Shown piece after piece: positions 59,231-64,000 of a stretch of DNA of 64,000 nucleotides. The notes under the pieces are model-generated. The model was not told the origin of the DNA, made no database searches, and worked only from the letters and a program-made list of their open reading frames with translations. The position numbers and the translations under genes are program-made. Source of the DNA: Taibaiella sp041660405 (lineage in GTDB: Bacteria > Bacteroidota > Bacteroidia > Chitinophagales > Chitinophagaceae); contig JBAZWL010000008.1 in the NCBI GenBank assembly GCA_041660405.1, positions 104,606 through 168,605 of the forward strand. The letters are read 5' to 3'. Numbering within the stretch: the first letter of the stretch is position 1; the number at the start of each line of letters is the position of its first letter.

Positions 59231-60691
59231 ATGACTTTACTTATTATCATTATCATACTGGCACTTATATTCGACTACATTAATGGTTTTCATGATGCAG
59301 CCAATTCCATTGCCACGATAGTATCTACCAAGGTACTTACGCCTTTTCAGGCAGTATTATGGGCGGCACTATTCAACTTTGTCGCTTTCTTTATATTTAA
59401 AGATCATGGTGTGGCCAATACCATTGCCAAAACGGTAAAAGATGGTCATGATGCTGCGGGCATAGCCTATATTACATTGCCTGTAATTTGCGCCGGGCTT
59501 CTTGCCGCAATTGCCTGGAACCTTATTACCTGGTGGTTTGGTATTCCCTCCAGTTCTTCCCATACGCTTATTGGTGGGTTTGCCGGGGCTGCTATTGCAC
59601 ACGCCGGGTTCGCAGCCATTGAATTGGGTACTATTGCCAAGATCGCCAGCTTCATTTTCCTGGCACCATTGATCGGTATGCTTATGGCATTTATTATTTC
59701 AGTCTGGTTCCTGAACTCTTTCCGGAAAAGCTTTCTGCCCAAGCTGATATCCTTTGCGGTTATTTTTGGAGCCATTATTATGCTATCTAATTGTATTGAA
59801 ACCAATACCTCAAAGATATTAGGCGCAAAGAAAATTGAGAAAGCAGAACAAGGTATTGTAATAGGTGAAGTAGTAAATAAAACCCCTGCACAAATGATGG
59901 GGTTAAAGAAAGAAGATGTAGTATTAAAAGTTGACGAAACGCCGGTTAAAGATAACAAGACATTCAGCTCTGCTCTCAAGGCACATGAAAAAGGTGAGGT
60001 AATCGCCTTTACCGTGTTAAGAAAGGGCGGGACCAAATTGCTTGAAACTACTTATCAGCCTCGTTTTGCTTCCCAGTTTGTAAACACAATAGTTTATGGT
60101 GAGAATGTAAAATGGCTTTTGATTGCGTTTATCCTGATCGCCATGTCAATATTCTCTTTATTCTTCAGCAGTCTTAACTATGCACAAAGTGAGCGTTGGT
60201 TTAAAAGGATGCAGCTGGTTTCTTCTGCAGCGTTCAGTATAGGTCATGGTGGTAACGATTCGCAAAAGGTAATGGGTATTATTACCGTTGCGCTTATAGC
60301 CGGGGGACAGATTACTAACTTTGAGCAAATGCCTAACTGGGTGCCATTATCCTGCTATACGGTTATTGCATTAGGAACGATGAGTGGTGGTTGGAAGATT
60401 ATTAAAACAATGGGTACCCGTATTACTAAAGTAACACCGTTTGAAGGTGTTGCCGCTGAAACTGCCGGAGCGCTTACTTTGTTTATTACTGAAATGTTGA
60501 AGATACCCGTGAGTACTACACATACCATTACCGGTTCCATTATAGGTGTTGGTGCTACTAAAAGACTTTCAGCGGTGCGTTGGGGTGTTACCATTAACCT
60601 GTTGTGGGCATGGATAATAACTATTCCAATCAGTGCGCTTATGGCTGCAATTGTTTATTGGATATTCAGATTAACAGGTCTTGGCGATTAA
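59231..60691 (+). CDS. pitA: Pit-family inorganic phosphate transporter with inserted PDZ-like domain
   Basis: 486 residues. PHO4/Pit signature motifs occur twice: DYINGFHDAANSIATIVSTK near the N-terminus and GHGGNDSQKVMGIITVAL in the second half, each in a hydrophobic repeat; GIPSSSSHTLIGGFAGAAIAHAG and KIPVSTTHTITGSIIGVGATKRL (in parts) are the paired loops. Pit proteins import metal phosphate by proton symport across the inner membrane. Between the halves, residues ~203-280 form a soluble segment (GIVIGEVVNKTPAQMMGLKK, VVLKVDETPVKDNKTFSSAL, IAFTVLRKGGTKLLETTYQP) that reads as a PDZ domain. Operon with the DUF47 gene and followed by a perfect terminator. Confidence 0.92.
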   Translation: MTLLIIIIILALIFDYINGFHDAANSIATIVSTKVLTPFQAVLWAALFNFVAFFIFKDHGVANTIAKTVKDGHDAAGIAYITLPVICAGLLAAIAWNLITWWFGIPSSSSHTLIGGFAGAAIAHAGFAAIELGTIAKIASFIFLAPLIGMLMAFIISVWFLNSFRKSFLPKLISFAVIFGAIIMLSNCIETNTSKILGAKKIEKAEQGIVIGEVVNKTPAQMMGLKKEDVVLKVDETPVKDNKTFSSALKAHEKGEVIAFTVLRKGGTKLLETTYQPRFASQFVNTIVYGENVKWLLIAFILIAMSIFSLFFSSLNYAQSERWFKRMQLVSSAAFSIGHGGNDSQKVMGIITVALIAGGQITNFEQMPNWVPLSCYTVIALGTMSGGWKIIKTMGTRITKVTPFEGVAAETAGALTLFITEMLKIPVSTTHTITGSIIGVGATKRLSAVRWGVTINLLWAWIITIPISALMAAIVYWIFRLTGLGD

Positions 60692-60709
60692 TAATTGTTC
60701 CAATATATT

Positions 60710-60751
60710 TTAAAGATAAGGGCAGCTTGTACAAGCTGCCCTTATCTTTTG
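60710..60751. terminator. Perfect palindromic terminator between pitA and the kinase-RapZ gene
   Basis: AAAGATAAGGGCAGCTTGT (60712-60730) is directly abutted by its exact complement (60731-60749) with T tract; it can serve both convergent genes. Confidence 0.85.
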
Positions 60752-60755
60752 CTTC

Positions 60756-60783
60756 GTAGAAATGTGCAATTGCGCGTCTCTAC
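60756..60783. repeat. REP-like short palindrome
   Basis: GTAGAAATGTGCAATTGC with GCGTCTCTAC makes a 28-bp palindrome (10+8+10, with G-T/A-C variations) around GCAATTGC. The GTAGAGACGCGCAATTGCGCGTCTCTAC type is a common dispersed extragenic palindrome in Bacteroidota and other bacteria. Located just past the pitA terminator. Confidence 0.6.
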
Positions 60784-60807
60784 AGACGTTTATTAGTAAT
60801 AGCAGCT

Positions 60808-62271
60808 TTATCTGCGTTTCATTTCGTGTGCTTCCTGTTCCAGATGCAATACTTCTGCTTTCAAACCATATTTATCTTGCAGATGTAGTGCCAGTGCTTC
60901 TGCTGCAAATACAGACCGATGCTGACCACCAGTGCATCCGAATGAAACGGTAAGATGGTCGAAACCTCTGCGGATATAATCGTCTACAGAAATATCAACT
61001 GTTGCAAATACGCTTTCCAGGAATTGAGGCATCAGGGTTTTTGTCTGCAAAAACTCTTTTACAGCAACGTCTTTGCCTGTTATGGTTTTATACTCTTCAA
61101 AGCGTCCGGGATTCAGTATTCCTCTGCAATCAAAAACAAAACCGCCACCATGTCCGGTTACATCTTCCGGCATACCTTTCTTAAAGGAGAAACTATAAAT
61201 ATTTACTTTCAGTTTTGATGCTGCAATAAGCTCTTCATCCAATCCGTCAAACTGCTCCGTAATCTCTGGCTTTACAATCTGCTCCAACACCTGTCGCAAT
61301 TCGCTGTAAGCCGGAATGTGTCCATATGTTTCCAGGAAAGATTTCAGTTGCTGCAGTGCAGGCTTTATACTTTTAATAAAGTGTGGCTTGCGTTCGAGTA
61401 AGCCTCGAAACCCATATGCACCAAGGGTTTGCAAAATGCGAAGCAATACACATTCCAGGTATATCTTCCTGAATTCCATCTCATGGAAATTAGGTGTTTC
61501 GGGTAATGTTTTCAGTGCATCGAAATAATAATTAACCAGTTCATTTTTCCAATCGTTAGGCAACTGTGCCCTTGCTTGCCATAAAAGCGATGCAAGATCA
61601 TATTGAGGCATACCCTGCATGCCACCCTGGTAATCTATAAAGTAAACCTCATTGTTCAACACCTGGATATTGCGGCTCTGAAAATCGCGATACATAAAGG
61701 TTTGCGGACGCGCTGAAGACAAACTGCGGCTCCATTCTTCCAGTTCTTCCAGCAACGCAGGCTTATTGTAATGTATCTTTAACAGGTCAGCAAAGTAATA
61801 TTTGAAATACAATAAATCGGAAAGTACCTGCTTACGGTCAAAAGCATTGGCAGCAAAACAAAGAGAGTAATCGATTTCCTTTCCGGCTTCCCAATGAAAG
61901 CGCACCAGGTTGTCAATGCTTTTCTTAAAAAGGTCTTTTACTCTTGGTGTAAAACCTTCCTGTCCTAAAATATCGAAGAGGGAAGTATCACCTAAATCCT
62001 GCAACAGGTAATATTGTTTATCCCGGCTCTTGGCCAGTATTTCAGGCACAGGCATTTTGTGTTTTGCAAATACCTGGCTAAAATAAAAGAAGGTGTTATT
62101 TTCTTTTTTATCCGGATTAAAAGCACCTACAGCGGAATGCTGCTCGTTGCTCATGCGTAAGTACCTTCTGTCGGAACCCGAAGGTGGTAGTAAAGTAATA
62201 TGTTGTGGCTTATCGCCAAAATGTTTAGTAAAAAGATCAATCAGTGTGGTCGTAAAATCAGCTTTTGGCAC
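60808..62271 (-). CDS. Fusion of aminoglycoside-phosphotransferase-like kinase and RapZ C-terminal domain
   Basis: 487 residues from the GTG at 62271, 11 bp after the sixA-like stop; an ATG at 62334 would overlap that gene by 53 bp. N-terminal APH/AmgK-like kinase (~10-335): PPSGSDRRYLRM, YYLLQDLGDTSLFDIL, catalytic HRD-like YRDFQSRNIQV and VYFIDYQGGMQG (DFG-like Asp). C-terminal RapZ domain (~349-480): FDCRGILNPGR, GFDHLTVSFGCTGGQHRSVF. AmgK-type kinases phosphorylate amino sugars such as MurNAc or GlcNAc, and the RapZ C-domain senses glucosamine-6-phosphate in E. coli. Inference: amino-sugar or cell-wall recycling enzyme with ligand sensing. Followed by sixA- and lpxH-like genes upstream in one tight cluster. 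Confidence 0.88.
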   Translation of the reverse strand: MPKADFTTTLIDLFTKHFGDKPQHITLLPPSGSDRRYLRMSNEQHSAVGAFNPDKKENNTFFYFSQVFAKHKMPVPEILAKSRDKQYYLLQDLGDTSLFDILGQEGFTPRVKDLFKKSIDNLVRFHWEAGKEIDYSLCFAANAFDRKQVLSDLLYFKYYFADLLKIHYNKPALLEELEEWSRSLSSARPQTFMYRDFQSRNIQVLNNEVYFIDYQGGMQGMPQYDLASLLWQARAQLPNDWKNELVNYYFDALKTLPETPNFHEMEFRKIYLECVLLRILQTLGAYGFRGLLERKPHFIKSIKPALQQLKSFLETYGHIPAYSELRQVLEQIVKPEITEQFDGLDEELIAASKLKVNIYSFSFKKGMPEDVTGHGGGFVFDCRGILNPGRFEEYKTITGKDVAVKEFLQTKTLMPQFLESVFATVDISVDDYIRRGFDHLTVSFGCTGGQHRSVFAAEALALHLQDKYGLKAEVLHLEQEAHEMKRR

Positions 62272-62281
62272 GAAAAATAAT

Positions 62282-62788
62282 TTATTGGTTTTTAGGATAA
62301 TCAAAAAATAAAGGAACGTGCTTTGTATTAGCATAGTCGCTCCAGTGTGTTGCGTTAAAGGTAAGTCCTACGATTCCGCAGGTAGGCATATCCTCCAGGA
62401 TCAAGGCCGGAATGGCATAATGGGCAAACAGGGATATACCGGGATTATGTGCCACGATAAAAACGGTCTTTATATCATCTGCAATATCTCCTGCTGTAAT
62501 TATTTCTTCAAAAACTTCAGCAGGGCAATGATAAAGTTTTTCGACCCACCGGATCTGTTCAGGATCGTAACCTACTTCAGCTGCTATCAACTTTGCAGTG
62601 CTGGCTGCACGTACTGCAGGACTGGAAATAATAAGATCAGGAATGATATTATGCTTTTCCCTGAGCCTTCTGCCCATCTCGTGAGCATCTTTTTTTCCTC
62701 TCTGATTTAGCGGACGGTCATAATCTTTCAGACTCATTGAGCCCCAATCAGATTTGGCGTGTCGGATTAATATCAATGTTCTTTCCAT
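62282..62788 (-). CDS. SixA-like histidine phosphatase
   Basis: 168 residues. A histidine phosphatase with LILIRHAKSDWGSMSLKDYDRPL (catalytic His10 in RHAK), RRLREKHNIIPDLIISSPAVRAASTAKLI (in parts) and VFIVAHNPGISLFAHYAIP carrying the second His. SixA-type enzymes dephosphorylate phosphohistidine on HPt domains or PTS-related proteins; cytoplasmic. The start lies 29 bp after the lpxH stop and the stop lies 11 bp before the GTG of the kinase-RapZ gene, giving a tight operon. Confidence 0.9.
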   Translation of the reverse strand: MERTLILIRHAKSDWGSMSLKDYDRPLNQRGKKDAHEMGRRLREKHNIIPDLIISSPAVRAASTAKLIAAEVGYDPEQIRWVEKLYHCPAEVFEEIITAGDIADDIKTVFIVAHNPGISLFAHYAIPALILEDMPTCGIVGLTFNATHWSDYANTKHVPLFFDYPKNQ

Positions 62789-62817
62789 CTCCGAAAAGTT
62801 GGCTAAAGGGTTATTAA

Positions 62818-63579
62818 TTAAGGCTCAGGATTAAAATACTTAAGCTGTAATTTTTCACCGTCAAAAACGGCGTAGCTATTAAATGTAATCCAGTCCCCGA
62901 GGTTTAGATATAAACTATCTGGTGTCAATTCATAAGTAAGCGCAAGGTGCCTGTGGCCAAAAATAAAATAATCGTAATGTTTCTCTTTCAATTTGTCTTT
63001 GCTATATAATATCAGCCACTCGCGCTCTTCACCCAAAAATTCTTTTTCTGCTTGTATATGTTTCGGCCCTTTTCTGCTGAAATAATTGGCAACACCTACG
63101 CCTGTGTCCGGATGCAGCCTGCGATACAGCCATTGAGCCATAGGGTTACGCAATACACCTTTCAAAAATTTGTAACCATGATCTCCAGGCCCCAGCCCAT
63201 CGCCATGTGCTATGAGGAACCGCTTTCCATTCACTTCAATTTCGAGTGGCTTATGATGCACCGGGATATTCAATTCTTCTTCAAAATAACCATACATCCA
63301 CAGGTCATGATTGCCGGTAAAGGCTTCGATACGAATACCACTGTCACTTAACTCTGCAAGCTTTCCCAGAAAGCGGGTGTAGCCCTTTGGGATCACATTT
63401 TTATATTCAAACCACACATCAAATATATCGCCAACAAGATACAGACATGCTGCATCCTGACGAATAATATCAAGCCATCGGCACAGCAACAGTTCGCGCT
63501 GTCTGCTCGTAGCTTTATCCGGAATACCTAGATGAAAATCGGAAGCGAAGTATATTTTTTTACCCGACGGTAATTGCAT
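62818..63579 (-). CDS. lpxH: UDP-2,3-diacylglucosamine diphosphatase (LpxH-type metallophosphoesterase)
   Basis: 253 residues from the ATG at 63579, after which IYFASDFHLGIPD opens the metallophosphatase fold. Metal-binding motifs: SDFHLG (DxH), LVGDIFDVW (GD), FTGNHDLW (GNHD) and LIAHGDGLGPGDHG; a C-terminal FGHRHLAL completes the set. LpxH hydrolyses UDP-2,3-diacylglucosamine in lipid A synthesis at the inner membrane. An exact -7 box (CAAAAATA, 63613-63620, plus strand) lies 34 bp upstream. First gene of the lpxH-sixA-kinase/RapZ unit. Confidence 0.92.
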   Translation of the reverse strand: MQLPSGKKIYFASDFHLGIPDKATSRQRELLLCRWLDIIRQDAACLYLVGDIFDVWFEYKNVIPKGYTRFLGKLAELSDSGIRIEAFTGNHDLWMYGYFEEELNIPVHHKPLEIEVNGKRFLIAHGDGLGPGDHGYKFLKGVLRNPMAQWLYRRLHPDTGVGVANYFSRKGPKHIQAEKEFLGEEREWLILYSKDKLKEKHYDYFIFGHRHLALTYELTPDSLYLNLGDWITFNSYAVFDGEKLQLKYFNPEP

Positions 63580-63612
63580 TATTAAAGGTGACAATATGAA
63601 AAAATACGCTTG

Positions 63613-63620
63613 CAAAAATA
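63613..63620 (-). promoter_or_regulatory. -7 box of the lpxH-sixA-kinase operon
   Basis: Minus-strand TATTTTTG, an exact TANNTTTG match, 34 bp before the lpxH ATG. Confidence 0.5.
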
Positions 63621-63747
63621 CAGAAGTTAAATGGAATGGGGGAGATAAACCATAAATCGGCCAGATAACTAATTATAGATGCGTAGTATTTAGAAAGAAG
63701 AAAAACATTTTATAGTAAGATAAAATTGCCTGTAACAACGTATCACA

Positions 63748-63981
63748 CTAATTGTTGATTCTTTTTAACCAGGTCACCACTGTATTGGTATTGCCTTGCG
63801 CAACTGCAGTCAGATTACCATTCATCTCATTACCATCTGCAGATAATTGCAGATTATATGTTATCATGGCAGCATTAAGTATGTTCGCATTCATTTCTAC
63901 ACTATTATTTTCTATATAACCGCTTCCGGTGCCGGTTTGCTCATTATTGTGGAATATTTGCACAGTCAGTTTGTTTCCCGA
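63748..63981 (-). pseudogene. Short lipocalin-like/surface-protein remnant, no credible start
   Basis: The minus strand is open from 63981 (stop codon at 63982-63984) to the stop at 63748. Its first possible start is GTG at 63963. The product (GTGSGYIENNSVEMNANI, LSADGNEMNGNLTAVAQG) looks like the C-terminal strands of a small beta-sheet secreted protein such as a lipocalin-like domain. All three minus-strand frames contain stops within 60 bp of the window end, so it is not simply a gene continuing past the edge in one frame. A decayed or frameshifted gene is likeliest; an intact 71-residue protein from GTG is the alternative. Confidence 0.4.
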
Positions 63982-64000
63982 TTATTGCAGATTAACAATA

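Noticed and set aside
1..64000. tRNA, rRNA, insertion sequences, phage or toxin-antitoxin genes
   Set aside because: None recognised by eye in intergenic regions. Absence is not proven, because no covariance or profile search was run.

Overview
The window reads as the chromosome of a Bacteroidota bacterium, most likely a Chitinophagaceae/Sphingobacteriales-type organism. Evidence: T9SS C-terminal sorting domains, a GldG gliding protein, SusC/FecA-style TonB receptors with CarboxypepD_reg N-termini, FecI/FecR regulation, DUF4249, DUF2480, DUF2807 and DUF6029 families, a bacterial GGGP synthase, and repeated Bacteroidota -7 promoter boxes (TANNTTTG). I saw no tRNA, rRNA, phage, insertion sequence or CRISPR array. 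The ends cut a T9SS adhesin-like gene (left) and a doubtful short remnant (right).

Layout. 1-7.2 kb: three secreted T9SS cargo proteins, two of them paralogous. 7.3-16.6 kb: housekeeping (ispE, an ABC ATPase, cobalamin adenosyltransferase, trhO, a HAD hydrolase), a secreted hydrolase, gldG and tryptophan 2,3-dioxygenase. 16.7-27.3 kb: an accessory surface/regulatory block on the minus strand with a TonB receptor + DUF4249 pair, murB, a DUF2807 lipoprotein, two GVQIAGF-repeat surface proteins (one carrying an STN domain), FecR and an ECF sigma factor. 27.5-32.5 kb: mscL, GGGP synthase, a TPR protein with a 31-aa COX24-like basic protein, and RNase G. 32.6-38.4 kb: sufBCD, fabH, fabG. 38.5-53.8 kb: mixed housekeeping and envelope genes (prolyl oligopeptidase, hpt, a MutS-like ATPase, gpsA, TlpA-like thioredoxin, DUF6029, folK, an exonuclease, DUF2480, DUF3108, a large TPR protein). 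53.9-60.7 kb: a putative phosphate island (beta-helix lipoprotein, TonB receptor, DUF47/PhoU-like protein, Pit transporter with a PDZ insertion). 60.8-63.6 kb: a kinase-RapZ fusion, a SixA-like phosphatase and lpxH.

The two most interesting systems are these. (1) Three promoters share AGGGGTA-N14-TGTC(T/C)TT with identical spacing: in front of the ECF sigma gene itself, the TonB receptor/DUF4249 operon and the second GVQIAGF-repeat gene. This suggests an autoregulated ECF regulon whose sensor may be the neighbouring STN-domain repeat protein, which has the signalling domain but no TonB plug or recognisable receptor barrel. (2) The putative phosphate island carries tandem repeats with helical phasing: three TTAAG cores exactly 11 bp apart next to a -7 box of the beta-helix lipoprotein gene, and three GTTAC cores exactly 22 bp apart between the TonB receptor and the DUF47/Pit operon. 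They look like PhoB-type operators and would tie outer-membrane uptake to the inner-membrane Pit transporter. Both are inferences from sequence; no search or computation was run.
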